Part shown: piece by piece, positions 9,407 to 17,715 of the stretch
How the letters are laid out: each line of letters opens with the position of its first letter
How positions within the stretch are numbered: the first letter of the stretch is position 1
Source: Thermomonas flagellata
Lineage (GTDB): Bacteria; Pseudomonadota; Gammaproteobacteria; Xanthomonadales; Xanthomonadaceae
Direction: 5' to 3'
Assembly: GCF_022419185.1 (NCBI RefSeq)
Contig: NZ_JAJOZK010000007.1
Location: 100,843 to 164,842 of the forward strand
DNA length: 64,000 nucleotides
Translations under genes and position numbers: made by a program
Notes under the pieces: model-generated
What the model was told of the DNA's origin: nothing
Database searches by the model: none
Seen by the model: only the letters and a program-made list of their open reading frames with translations

Positions 9407-10198
9407 ATGGACGAACTGCGCCTGCGCTTCACGGACGGCGAACGCCCCGACCTGGCCCTGCCTGCCGGCGTGCACCGGCTCGGCGTGCGGCCGCACGGCC
9501 TCGACCGGGTCGATCCGGAGGACGCCTGGCGCCTGCAGCTGAGCGTCGATCGCCGCGGGATCTGGCTGGCCCTGCCCGACGCTGCGCCCGGCGTGCACGT
9601 CAACGGCCGCCCGGTGTGCCGGCTGGCGTTCCTGCGCGCGGGCGATCTGCTGCACGTGGACGGCAGCGCGCTGTTGCTGGTGCGCGCGGGGGAAGAGGAC
9701 GCCCCGCTAGTCCCGCCGCCGGCCCCCGCCGCGCCGCCCGCAGATCCGGCCAGCGGACTGCGGCACGTGCTGCGCGGCATCGGCGGGCGCCACCACGGCC
9801 TGGCATTGTCGCTGGAGCGCCCGCGCCGGCTCGCGAGCGATCCGGACGCCGATGCGCCGCTGGCCAGGGACGCTGCGCCGGTGCGCGCGCGCCTCGCCCT
9901 GCACGGCGATCGGGTCTGGCTCCACGTCGAGACCGGCCGGGTCTGGCGCAACGGCCTGCCGGTGCAGAGTATGCCGCTGCAAGCCGGCGACCAGCTGGCG
10001 TTCGCCGATGGCCAGCGCTTCGTGCTGGAAGGTCCGCCACCGCACCATCCGCTGCCGGCGCGCCCTGCCGCCGCGCATGCCGATCTGGACGCTCCGCCGC
10101 CGGCGCCCGCCGGCTGGCGCCGGGTGCCATGGCTGCTGGTGAGCGCCGCGCTGCTGGCGGCGCTGCTCGCCGCCCTGCTGCTGTTCGGCAGCCGCTGA
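9407..10198 (+). CDS. FHA-domain protein with C-terminal membrane anchor
   Basis: This 263-residue protein has two FHA-like beta-sandwich segments, roughly residues 20-95 and 135-210. Each ends in the FHA-style pattern of a short 'NG..V' turn and a 'GD.L/I' strand (VHVNGRPV...AGDLLHVDG; VWRNGLPV...AGDQLAFADG). A proline-rich linker and one transmembrane helix near the C terminus (PWLLVSAALLAALLAALLLFG) follow. FHA domains bind phosphothreonine peptides; the canonical Arg/Ser pair is not obvious, so binding is uncertain. It is convergent with the FFLEELY gene with only 9 bases between. The partner kinase is unknown. Confidence 0.72.
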   Translation: MDELRLRFTDGERPDLALPAGVHRLGVRPHGLDRVDPEDAWRLQLSVDRRGIWLALPDAAPGVHVNGRPVCRLAFLRAGDLLHVDGSALLLVRAGEEDAPLVPPPAPAAPPADPASGLRHVLRGIGGRHHGLALSLERPRRLASDPDADAPLARDAAPVRARLALHGDRVWLHVETGRVWRNGLPVQSMPLQAGDQLAFADGQRFVLEGPPPHHPLPARPAAAHADLDAPPPAPAGWRRVPWLLVSAALLAALLAALLLFGSR

Positions 10199-10207
10199 CC
10201 GCGCGCC

Positions 10208-10945
10208 TCAATCCAGCGCGTGCCAGTCCGGCCCGAACGGCGCCGGGTCGCCGGCGAACAGCCGCTGCATCACCGCGGTCTCGTCACGGCGGATGCGGGC
10301 GAGGAACGGACGGGCGTCGCCGAGCGCGGCGAACGCCGCCTGCCCACGCTCCAGAAAGCCCTGCAGGGCCTCGACCCCGGCCGCGCGCGCCGGCCCGCGC
10401 GACAGCCGCAGCAGGGTCGCGACCCCGGGCAGGCGCAGGGCGGCGGCCAGGCCGTGGCCGACCGCATCGATCAACGCAATCTGGCGCGCGCGCAGGCGCG
10501 GCAATCCGACCCGGCGGTAGGCCTCGGCATACGCGGCGACGTCGATCGCCGCCAGCGGCGGACGCTGCGCGCCCAGGGCCTGCGCCATGCGCAGGTCGAA
10601 GGCATGGGTCAGCGCGCCGAGCGCGATCGCATCGGCCAGGGTCGCCAGCAGCGGGCGCGGCAGCAGCCGCTGCATCATCGGCGCGACCCGCGCCAGATCC
10701 GCATCACGCCGGCTGAAATCGTGCGGGCCGTAGAGGTCGCTGAGGAAGAACTCGGCCGCCGGGCGCTGGCGCGGATCGCGCAGGAACCCGGCGAAGCTGC
10801 GCTGCAGGCGCGCCGCCTGCCAGGCCTGCAGCGGCTTGAGCCAAGGCGCGCGGTTGCGCGGCTCGCGCACGGGGTCGTGCAGCGCGCGGTGCCAGGCCAG
10901 GCAGCGCGCGACCCGCGCGCCGGGATCGGAAGCGACGGTCGCCAT
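10208..10945 (-). CDS. FFLEELY-motif family protein
   Basis: This is a 245-residue soluble, helical protein. It contains FAGFLRDPRQRPAAEFFLSDLYGPHDFSRRDADLARV, which matches the conserved FFLxxLYGPxDF block that names the family. Function is unknown; in relatives it lies beside phasin and patatin genes. The ATG at 10945 starts MATVASDPGARVARCLAWH. Longer in-frame starts exist but would reach into the promoter region of the divergent patatin gene, so they were not chosen. Confidence 0.75.
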   Translation of the reverse strand: MATVASDPGARVARCLAWHRALHDPVREPRNRAPWLKPLQAWQAARLQRSFAGFLRDPRQRPAAEFFLSDLYGPHDFSRRDADLARVAPMMQRLLPRPLLATLADAIALGALTHAFDLRMAQALGAQRPPLAAIDVAAYAEAYRRVGLPRLRARQIALIDAVGHGLAAALRLPGVATLLRLSRGPARAAGVEALQGFLERGQAAFAALGDARPFLARIRRDETAVMQRLFAGDPAPFGPDWHALD

Positions 10946-11031
10946 CGCCGCCCAGATGGGGGCGGCCTGCGCCTCGACAAGCCCGCCGCGCGGCTCGGCT
11001 ACACTGCGCCCGGTCCCGTCCCGGCTTCCGC

Positions 11032-12279
11032 ATGCTCGCGCTCCACGCCAGCCCCCGTCCACCCACTGCTCCCACCCGCATCGGCCTGGCCATCGCCGGC
11101 GGCGGCCCGGTCGGGGCGATGTACGAACTGGGCGCGCTGCGCGCGCTGGACGAGGCCTGCGACGGCCTCGACCTGACCCGCCTGGACGGCTACGTCGGGG
11201 TCAGCTCCGGCGCGTTCTTCGCCGCCGGCCTGGCCAACCGGATCGGCACCGCCGAACTGTGCCGGATGCTGCTCGACGACCCCGGCGCCGAGCTGCGGCT
11301 GCGCCCGGACACCTTCCTGCGCCCGGCCCTCGGCGAATACGCGCGCCGCCTGCGGCGGCTGCCGGACACCGGGGCGCGCCTGCTCGCCGACCTCTGGCAG
11401 GGCCGCGGCGACTCGCGCTGGTCGGACCTGGTGACCCGCCTCGGCGCGCTCGTGCCGACCGGCCTGTTCGACAACCGCCCGATCGAGGCCTACCTGCGCC
11501 GGGTGTTCACCCGCCACGGCCGCAGCAACGATTTCCGCACCCTCGACCGCCCGCTGTACGTGGTCGGGGTCGACCTCGACAGCGGCCAGACCGTGCAGTT
11601 CGGCGGGCCGGGCTGGGACGACATACCGATCTCGCAGGCGGTGCAGGCCAGCGCCGCCCTGCCCGGGCTGTACCCGCCGGTGGAACTGCGCGGCCGCCAC
11701 ATCGTGGACGGCGCCCTGCGCCGCACCATGCACGCCTCGCTGCTGCTCGAGCGTGGGGTCGACCTGCTGATCGGGATCAACCCGCTGGTGCCGTTCAACC
11801 CCGGCGACGATGCCGAGGCCAGCGCGCGCGGGCACCGCTTCAGCGACCGCCGGATCGCCGACGGCGGGCTGCCCGGCGTGCTGTCGCAGACCATGCGCAC
11901 CATGCTGCAGTCGCGCATGCAGGTCGGGCTGGCGCGCTACGCCCAGCAGTACCCCGGGATCGACCAGCTGGTGCTGGAACCCAATCCCGACGACCGCGAG
12001 CTGTTCTACACCAACTTCTTCAGCTTCTCCGCGCGCCGGCGCATCCTCCAGCTCGGCTACCGCAACACCCTGGCCGATCTGCGCCGGCGCCGCGATGCGC
12101 TGGCCCCGGTGCTGGCCCGGCATGGCATCCGCCTGCGCGCGGACGTGATCGCCGACCGTCCGCGCTCGATCGTGGCCCACCTGCCGGCCGCGCCACGCCG
12201 CACCGAGACCACCGCGCGCCTGGCGCGGGCGCTGGACGACCTCGAGCACCGCCTGGCCCGGCCCGCGCGCATGGTGTGA
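11032..12279 (+). CDS. Patatin-like phospholipase / acyl hydrolase
   Basis: This is a 415-residue serine hydrolase of the patatin family. The oxyanion-hole motif is GGGPVGAMYELGAL at residues ~22-35. The nucleophile elbow GVSSG has Ser58, and the catalytic Asp lies in VDGALRR (Asp226). No signal peptide is seen, so action is cytosolic or at lipid inclusions. Patatins next to phasin genes can act as acyl-ester or PHA-associated lipases, but the substrate here is not known. It is divergent from the FFLEELY gene and 58 bp upstream of the phasin, probably co-transcribed with it. Confidence 0.9.
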   Translation: MLALHASPRPPTAPTRIGLAIAGGGPVGAMYELGALRALDEACDGLDLTRLDGYVGVSSGAFFAAGLANRIGTAELCRMLLDDPGAELRLRPDTFLRPALGEYARRLRRLPDTGARLLADLWQGRGDSRWSDLVTRLGALVPTGLFDNRPIEAYLRRVFTRHGRSNDFRTLDRPLYVVGVDLDSGQTVQFGGPGWDDIPISQAVQASAALPGLYPPVELRGRHIVDGALRRTMHASLLLERGVDLLIGINPLVPFNPGDDAEASARGHRFSDRRIADGGLPGVLSQTMRTMLQSRMQVGLARYAQQYPGIDQLVLEPNPDDRELFYTNFFSFSARRRILQLGYRNTLADLRRRRDALAPVLARHGIRLRADVIADRPRSIVAHLPAAPRRTETTARLARALDDLEHRLARPARMV

Positions 12280-12337
12280 ATGCTCTAGCCCACGCGCCCA
12301 TCCTGCGAGGCACGCTCCCATCGCCCCCGGAGGGCCC

Positions 12338-12961
12338 ATGGCCACGCTGAAGAAGTCCGCCCGCAAGTCCGCCGCCGGCAAGGCGTCCAAGCCCACCGGC
12401 AAGACCCGCAAGGCCAGCGGCGCGTCCGCCGATCGCCTGCTCGGGCGCTCGATCACCGAATCCGCGCAGCAGATCTGGCTGGCCGGCATGGGTGCCTTCA
12501 CCCGCGCCCAGGCCGAGGGCAGCCGCCTGTTCGAGAGCCTGGTGCGCGACGGCCTGTCGCTGGAGCAGAGCGCCCGCCGCTTCGCCAGCACGCGCGCCGA
12601 TGTCGTGCGCGACGCGGTCGAGGGCACCGTCGGCCAGGCCCGCGAGCGCGCCGCCGACACCTGGGACAAGCTCGAGAAGGTGTTCGAGGAGCGCGTGCAG
12701 CGCGCGCTGGTGCGCCTGGGCGTGCCCAGCCGCGAGGACCTGGCGGCGCTCAGCGAGCGGGTCGAACGCCTGACCGCCCAGCTGCGCCAAGGCGGCAGCG
12801 CGGCCAAGCCGGCCAATTCGGCCAAGTCGGCGGCAGCCCCGCGCAAGCGCGCCAGCGCGAAGACGCCGGCGGCCAAGGCCGCGGCCGCGAAGCCCGCCGC
12901 CCCGCGCAAGCGTGCCGCTGGCACCAGCACCGAGACCGGCAGCAGCACCGCGCAGGCCTGA
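12338..12961 (+). CDS. Phasin family, polyhydroxyalkanoate granule-associated protein
   Basis: This 207-residue protein has a basic N-terminal tail, then a helical phasin core (QQIWLAGMGAFTRAQAEGSRLFE ... WDKLEKVFEERVQRALVRLGVPS) at residues ~40-150. A coiled-coil-like stretch follows, then a histone-H1-like Ala/Lys/Pro tail with AAKAAAAKPAAPRKR repeats. PhaF/PhaI-type phasins coat polyester granules through the core, and the basic tail can bind DNA and help granule partitioning. A GGAGG site precedes the ATG. No phaC synthase lies in the window, so granule formation here is inferred. Confidence 0.9.
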   Translation: MATLKKSARKSAAGKASKPTGKTRKASGASADRLLGRSITESAQQIWLAGMGAFTRAQAEGSRLFESLVRDGLSLEQSARRFASTRADVVRDAVEGTVGQARERAADTWDKLEKVFEERVQRALVRLGVPSREDLAALSERVERLTAQLRQGGSAAKPANSAKSAAAPRKRASAKTPAAKAAAAKPAAPRKRAAGTSTETGSSTAQA

Positions 12962-12981
12962 TCCCTGTATCCGGTCCAAGT

Positions 12982-13037
12982 CCCGCCAGTCCGTCGCGTC
13001 GCACGCCCCCTCCCCCTGCGATTCCCGGACTGGCGGG
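12982..13037 (+). terminator. 12-bp perfect inverted repeat after the phasin gene
   Basis: CCCGCCAGTCCG at 12982-12993 pairs perfectly with CGGACTGGCGGG at 13026-13037 across a 32-base C-rich loop. It starts 20 bases after the phasin stop. There is no T tract, so it may stabilise or end the phasin mRNA rather than act as a classic intrinsic terminator. Confidence 0.5.
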
Positions 13038-13142
13038 CATTGCTTGCCGGCGATCACGCCGCGGATGACCGACCCTGCCCGCGGGCCGCGTGAACGGCTA
13101 TAGTCGCCGCCCTCGCATTCCCGTGCCGGTCCGTTCCCGTCC

Positions 13143-14096
13143 ATGCCCGCGCTGTTGATCGCTCTCGCCGTGTTCCTGCTGGTCGGCTTCGGCGGCCACG
13201 TCTGGTTGCGCCGGCGCACGCCCGCGGCCACGCCGGACGACGACCGCCAAGCCGGGCTGGCGTACCTGGCCTCGCTGCGCTGGCGCGAATTCACCCGCCT
13301 GGTGCTGGCGCTGATGCGCACCCGCCACTACCGGGTGCTGCGCAGCGACGGCCAGGCCGACGACGTACCCGCCGACGGCGGCGACATCCTGCTCGAGCGC
13401 GAGGGCCAGCGCACTCTGCTGGCCTGCAAATACGGCACCGGCGCGGTGGTCGGCAGCCAGCCGCTGATGGGCCTGGCCAAGGCCGCCGAGCTGCGCGGCG
13501 CCACCCACGTCATCGTGGTCAGCCCCGGCCGCTTCGACGACGAGGCGCGCCGCCTGGGCGAGCGGCAGGGGATCGAACTGATCGACGGCGAGGCCCTGTG
13601 GCCGCAGCTGCGCCCGCTGGTGGATGCCTCCGCACTGCCGCTGCCGAAGCGGGCGACACCGCCGCTCCACCAGGCCGCGCCGTGGCTGGTCGCACTCGCG
13701 CTGGCCGCGGTCGCCGGCTGGCTGGCCGCGCCCGGCGAACCGGCGGCGGACACGGTGCCGACCGGCGCGCCTGCCAGCATCGCCTCCGCGCCGCGCCCCG
13801 CGGCGCCCGCGGCCACCGGGCCGGCCAGTTCCCCCGCGCCGTCGGATCCGGTGGAGCTCGAACGCCGGCGCAAGGAAGCCGCGGACGCCATCTCGACTTT
13901 GCCGGGCGTCGCGCGCGCGCTGTGGTCGACCCAATCCACCCTGCTGGTCTACCTCGCCAGCGAGGACGCCGACCCGCTGCCGCAGCTGTGCCCGCTGCTG
14001 GTGCGCTACGAGGAGCTGGCCCCCTCGCGCGTGCAGCTGCAGCCGCCGCCGGACAGCCACCGCCCGGTGCGCTTCCGGCAGTGCCGCACGTTCTGA
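13143..14096 (+). CDS. Membrane-anchored restriction-endonuclease-like (Mrr/PD-(D/E)xK) protein
   Basis: This is a 317-residue protein. Residues 1-24 form a membrane anchor. A DUF/Mrr_cat-type nuclease fold follows at about 35-150: WREFTRLVLALMRTRHYRV, then GGDILLEREGQRTLLACKYG, in which D and the E/K-like positions fit a PD-(D/E)xK core. A second hydrophobic helix (APWLVALALAAVAGWLAAPG) and a periplasmic-looking Pro/Ala linker with a ~90-residue C-terminal domain complete it. No methyltransferase or specificity gene is nearby, so a restriction-modification role is not indicated. Similar proteins are annotated only as 'restriction endonuclease'. A TATAGT box at 13099-13104 could be its -10. 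Confidence 0.7.
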   Translation: MPALLIALAVFLLVGFGGHVWLRRRTPAATPDDDRQAGLAYLASLRWREFTRLVLALMRTRHYRVLRSDGQADDVPADGGDILLEREGQRTLLACKYGTGAVVGSQPLMGLAKAAELRGATHVIVVSPGRFDDEARRLGERQGIELIDGEALWPQLRPLVDASALPLPKRATPPLHQAAPWLVALALAAVAGWLAAPGEPAADTVPTGAPASIASAPRPAAPAATGPASSPAPSDPVELERRRKEAADAISTLPGVARALWSTQSTLLVYLASEDADPLPQLCPLLVRYEELAPSRVQLQPPPDSHRPVRFRQCRTF

Positions 14097-14097
14097 T

Positions 14098-14118
14098 GCC
14101 GCCCACTGCGCGGGCGGC
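14098..14118 (+). terminator. GC-rich hairpin after the Mrr-like gene
   Basis: A 7-bp stem (GCCGCCC/GGGCGGC) with a 7-base loop overlaps and follows the stop codon region. Only a short ACTT follows it. It is a plausible weak terminator. The remaining gap to 14275, between this gene and the convergent acyl-CoA reductase, holds no other recognisable element. Confidence 0.4.
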
Positions 14119-14275
14119 ACTTGCGCGCGCTGGCGCTCCTCCCGGTCTCCCTGGGTAGCACGCCCGCAGCCCTGCTGACGGCGCATCCGGGTTTCCGTTC
14201 GTTCCCGGCCCGCATCCCCGTTCGCGGCGGGCCTGTCGACCACGCGCGGGAACGCCCAGTGCACGCCCCCGCGCC

Positions 14276-16273
14276 CTACCAGTGCACCCCGCGCATCAGC
14301 GCCGCGAACGCGATCTGCTCGCTGCTCGGCGCCGCCTCGCCCTTCAGCGCCGCTTTGTCGCCGCGCGCCGCGGCCGAGTCCGGGAACAGCTCGAACGCGG
14401 TGTTCATCACCACCTCGTAGGCCTTCGGCGCCAGCGCGTTGACCAGCGCGGCGAAGATGCCCAGGCGCGTCGCGATCCGGCTCGGGCGCTCGATGATGCC
14501 CTTCACCACCAGGTCCGCCGCCTCGTCCGGGGTCAGGGTCGGCACGCTGTCGTACATCTTGGTGGGTGCGATCATCGGCGTCTTCACCAGCGGCATGTTG
14601 ATGGTGGTGAAGCTGATGCCCTTGCCCGACAGCTCGCCCTGCGCGCAGCGGCTGAACGCATCCAGCGCGGCCTTGCTCGCGACGTAGGCGGAGAACCGCG
14701 GCGAATTGGCCAACACCCCGATCGAGCTGATGTTGATGATGTGGCCGCGGCGGCGCTGGATCATCCCGGGCAAAAAGCCCATGATCAGGCGCAGGCTGCC
14801 GAAGTAGTTCAGCTGCATGGTGCGCTCGAAGTCGTGGAAGCGGTCGAAGCTCAGCTCGATCGAGCGCCGGATCGAGCGGCCGGCGTTGTTGATCAGGATG
14901 TCCACGTGCCCGTGCTCCTTGAGCACGGTCTGCACCAGGCGGTCGCAGTCGGCCATGTCGCTGAGGTCGGCGGTGTAGGCGAACACCTTACTGCCGGCCG
15001 CGACCATCGCGTCGCGCGCCTTGAACAGCTCCTCCTCGCCGCGCGCCACGATCACCGTGGTGGCGCCGGCCGCCGCCACCTTCTGCGCGGTGGACAGGCC
15101 GATCCCGGACGAGCCGCCGGTCACCACCACCACCTTGCCGCGCACGCGCCCGCGCAGGCTGCGGTCCACGAACAGGTCCGGGTCGAGGTGGCGCTCCCAG
15201 TAGTCCCACAGCCGCCAGGCGTAGTCCTCCAGGCGCGGCACCGCGATCCCGCTGCCCTTCAGCGCGCGCTCGGTCTCGCGGTTGTCGAACCGGGTCGGAT
15301 AGGTCAGGAACTTCAGGGTCTGGCGCGGGATGCGGAAGTCGCGCAGCAGCATGCCGACGAAGCGCCGCACCGGCGGCAGGTTGCCGATCGCCGTGCGCAC
15401 GCTGCCGGGCACGAACGCGAACATGCGCGCGTCGATGCGCATGCTCATCTCCGGCGCGTGGCCGGCGCGCGCGAACACGTTGAGCACCTCGCCCACCCGC
15501 AGCGGCTCCGGGTCGACCAGGTGGAAGCAGTGGCCGTCCAGCCGCGGCTTGTGCGCGATGTGGTCCATCGCCGCCGCCACGTAGTCCACCGGCACCAGGT
15601 TGATGCGCCCGCCCTCGATCCCGAGCATCGGCATCCACGGCGGCAGCATCTGCCGCAGCTTCTTGATCAGGGTGAAGAAGTAGTAGGGCCCGTCGATCTT
15701 GTCGATCTCGCCGGTCTGCGAGTGCCCGACCACCATGCCCGGGCGGTAGATCCGCCACTTGATGCGCGTCTCCGCGCGCACCAGCCCCTCGGCCTCGTGC
15801 TTGGTGCGCAGGTAGGGATCGTCCAGCCCCTCGGCCTCCTCGAACATGTCCTCGCGGAACACGCCCGGATACAGCCCGGCCGCGGCGATCGAGCTGGTGT
15901 GGTGGAAGCAGCCGGCCTTGAGCGCGACCGCCAGGTCCAGCGCGTGCCGGGTGCCATCCACGTTCGCCGCGCGCTGCTCCTCGGCGCTGGCGGTGAGGTC
16001 GTACACCGCGGCGAGGTGGAACACATGGGCGATCTTCTTCGCCGCCAGCGCGCGCAGCGTCGCCGGCGCCAGCCCGCAGCCCGGCTGCGCGATGTCGCCC
16101 TCGACCGCCAGCACCCGGCGCGGGTCCCAGCCGCGCTTCTTCGCCAGCGCCGCGAACTTCTTCAGCGAGGCCTTGCGCACCAGCACGTGCACCGTGCTGC
16201 CCTTGCGCGCCAGCAGGCGCTCGATCAGGAACTGCCCCAGGAACCCGGTCCCGCCGGTCACCAGATAGTGCAT
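14276..16273 (-). CDS. Two-domain fatty acyl-CoA reductase (Marinobacter Maqu_2220 type)
   Basis: This 665-residue protein has two fused Rossmann modules. Residues 1-~370 are an extended-SDR/acyl-reductase domain (MHYLVTGGTGFLGQFLIERL; YxxxK in DPYLRTKHEAEG near 153; RPGMVVGHSQTGE; GPYYFFTLIKKLRQ). Residues ~380-610 are a classical SDR domain (VVTGGSSGIGLSTAQ; NNAGRSIRRS; YVASKAALDAFSRC). Length, block order and the C terminus FAALMRGVHW match, from memory, the Marinobacter enzyme that reduces fatty acyl-CoA through aldehyde to fatty alcohol. NADPH use is inferred from the family. It is divergent from the acyl-CoA-binding protein gene, a sensible substrate carrier. Many databases call such proteins only 'SDR family oxidoreductase'. 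Confidence 0.88.
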   Translation of the reverse strand: MHYLVTGGTGFLGQFLIERLLARKGSTVHVLVRKASLKKFAALAKKRGWDPRRVLAVEGDIAQPGCGLAPATLRALAAKKIAHVFHLAAVYDLTASAEEQRAANVDGTRHALDLAVALKAGCFHHTSSIAAAGLYPGVFREDMFEEAEGLDDPYLRTKHEAEGLVRAETRIKWRIYRPGMVVGHSQTGEIDKIDGPYYFFTLIKKLRQMLPPWMPMLGIEGGRINLVPVDYVAAAMDHIAHKPRLDGHCFHLVDPEPLRVGEVLNVFARAGHAPEMSMRIDARMFAFVPGSVRTAIGNLPPVRRFVGMLLRDFRIPRQTLKFLTYPTRFDNRETERALKGSGIAVPRLEDYAWRLWDYWERHLDPDLFVDRSLRGRVRGKVVVVTGGSSGIGLSTAQKVAAAGATTVIVARGEEELFKARDAMVAAGSKVFAYTADLSDMADCDRLVQTVLKEHGHVDILINNAGRSIRRSIELSFDRFHDFERTMQLNYFGSLRLIMGFLPGMIQRRRGHIINISSIGVLANSPRFSAYVASKAALDAFSRCAQGELSGKGISFTTINMPLVKTPMIAPTKMYDSVPTLTPDEAADLVVKGIIERPSRIATRLGIFAALVNALAPKAYEVVMNTAFELFPDSAAARGDKAALKGEAAPSSEQIAFAALMRGVHW

Positions 16274-16408
16274 CGCACCCTCCCGCGCGCATGCGCCGCC
16301 ATCGTGGCCGCTACGTTGCCAGAGCCGCCGCGCCCGGACAATTCCCGCCGCCGGTTGATTCGGCGCCGGCGCGATGGTGTGATGCCGGCTCCCTCCGGAG
16401 ATGCCGCC

Positions 16409-16666
16409 ATGTCCGACCTCAAGGCCCAGTTCGAGCAAGCCGCCAAGGACGTCCACTCGCTGTCCGAGCGCCCCGACAACGACACCCTGCTGCGCCTGTA
16501 CGCGCTCTACAAGCAGGGCTCGGAGGGCGACATCAGCGGCCCCAAGCCGGGCTTCTTCGACTTCGTCGGCACCGCCAAGTACGAGGCCTGGGCCAAGCTC
16601 AAGGGCACCGCGCAGGAGGACGCGATGCGGCAGTACGTGGCGCTGGTGAAGAAGCTCACCGCGTAA
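16409..16666 (+). CDS. Acyl-CoA-binding protein
   Basis: This 85-residue four-helix ACBP carries the family signature: FEQAAKDVHSL, LLRLYALYKQGSEGDISGPKPGFFDFVGTAKYEAWAKLKG and a final helix. The conserved YALYKQ, KPGFFD and KYEAW residues that hold the acyl-CoA are all present. Acyl-CoA-binding proteins are common in eukaryotes but patchy in bacteria. Here the gene sits opposite the acyl-CoA reductase with a 135-bp shared promoter region, and 13 bp upstream of a TetR gene. It probably delivers or buffers long-chain acyl-CoA for reduction. Confidence 0.94.
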   Translation: MSDLKAQFEQAAKDVHSLSERPDNDTLLRLYALYKQGSEGDISGPKPGFFDFVGTAKYEAWAKLKGTAQEDAMRQYVALVKKLTA

Positions 16667-16679
16667 GCCCCCGCCGCCG

Positions 16680-17306
16680 ATGGCCCGCCAGACCCGCCAG
16701 CGCATCCTGGATGCGTCGCTCGCGATGTTCAACGCGCAGGGCGAGCCGAACGTCACCACCAACCACATCGCCGACGAGCTGGAGATCAGCCCCGGCAACC
16801 TGTACTACCACTTCCGCAACAAGGACGACATCATCGAGCAGCTGTTCGCCGGCTACGAGACGCGCATGGACGCGGCGCTTTCGGCGCCGCAGGGCCGCCT
16901 GCCGGGGCTGGAGGACATCTGGCTGCAGCTGCACCTGGTGTTCGAGTGCATCTGGGACTACCGCTTCCTGTACCGCGACCTGGTCGACATCCTCAGCCGC
17001 AACCGGCGGTTGCGCCTGCGCTTCGCGCGCATCCTCAAGCGCGCCGACGAGCAGGCCCACGCGGTCATGCGCGGGCTGGTCAAGGCCGGGGTGATGCGCG
17101 CCTCCGCCGCCGAGCTGGACGCGGCGGCCACCAACGTGCTGGTGGTGGCCACGTTCTGGCTGAACTATGCCGCCGCGCGCGGCGACCGCGACGAGCAGGC
17201 CGCGATCCGCGACGGCATCGTGCAGGTGATGATGCTGATCGCGCCGTTCCTGCGCGATGCCGAGCGGGTGCATCTGAACACCCTCACCCGCGCCTACCTG
17301 GACTGA
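16680..17306 (+). CDS. TetR/AcrR family transcriptional regulator
   Basis: This is a 208-residue regulator. The N-terminal helix-turn-helix domain is RQRILDASLAMFNAQGEPNVTTNHIADELEISPGNLYYHFRNKDDII, a textbook TetR DNA-binding domain. The remaining ~150 residues form a helical ligand-binding and dimer domain. It follows the acyl-CoA-binding protein gene by 13 bp. By context it likely senses acyl-CoA or a fatty acid and controls the divergent acp/reductase pair, but no operator palindrome was convincingly identified in the 16274-16408 gap. Confidence 0.92.
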   Translation: MARQTRQRILDASLAMFNAQGEPNVTTNHIADELEISPGNLYYHFRNKDDIIEQLFAGYETRMDAALSAPQGRLPGLEDIWLQLHLVFECIWDYRFLYRDLVDILSRNRRLRLRFARILKRADEQAHAVMRGLVKAGVMRASAAELDAAATNVLVVATFWLNYAAARGDRDEQAAIRDGIVQVMMLIAPFLRDAERVHLNTLTRAYLD

Positions 17307-17328
17307 CGGCCGGTGCGGGCGGACACCT

Positions 17329-17553
17329 TCAGCGGCGTGGCGTGCGCCGCTTCGCCGCCGCCCTTGTCCGGCGGCGCGCGGGCCGCACGCGCGGCCACAG
17401 CGCCTGCGCCAGCTCCGGGGCGGCGCGCAGCAGCCGGCGGGCCTGGCGCGGCCCGGCCACCAGCAGACCGAGTGCCGCCAGCCAGAGGTGACGGGCGGTC
17501 GGCGCCGGACGGGCGGCGCTGCGGGAAGGACGGACGGGGCGACGTGCACGCAT
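17329..17553 (-). CDS. Small basic hypothetical membrane-associated protein
   Basis: This 74-residue frame starts MRARRPVRPSRSAARP, has one hydrophobic stretch (HLWLAALGLLVAG) and ends in an Arg/Ala-rich tail. Third codon positions are strongly G/C, like genuine genes in this genome, and the frame fills the gap between the convergent TetR gene and the next plus-strand gene. No family was recognised and no strong ribosome site is seen. It could be a spurious frame. Confidence 0.42.
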   Translation of the reverse strand: MRARRPVRPSRSAARPAPTARHLWLAALGLLVAGPRQARRLLRAAPELAQALWPRVRPARRRTRAAAKRRTPRR

Positions 17554-17715
17554 GGCGATGGCTCCAGCAGGGTTGCCGCACCAGCCTCGACCAGCGGCAT
17601 GGAGCATTCACACTAGCCGTGCCCGCGCCGCGGCCCGCCGCGCCGTGCGGCCGCCCCCTTGCCAGCGCCCGCGCCGCGCCGGATGCTGCCGGCTCCGCCA
17701 CCGCCGGAGCCGCAC

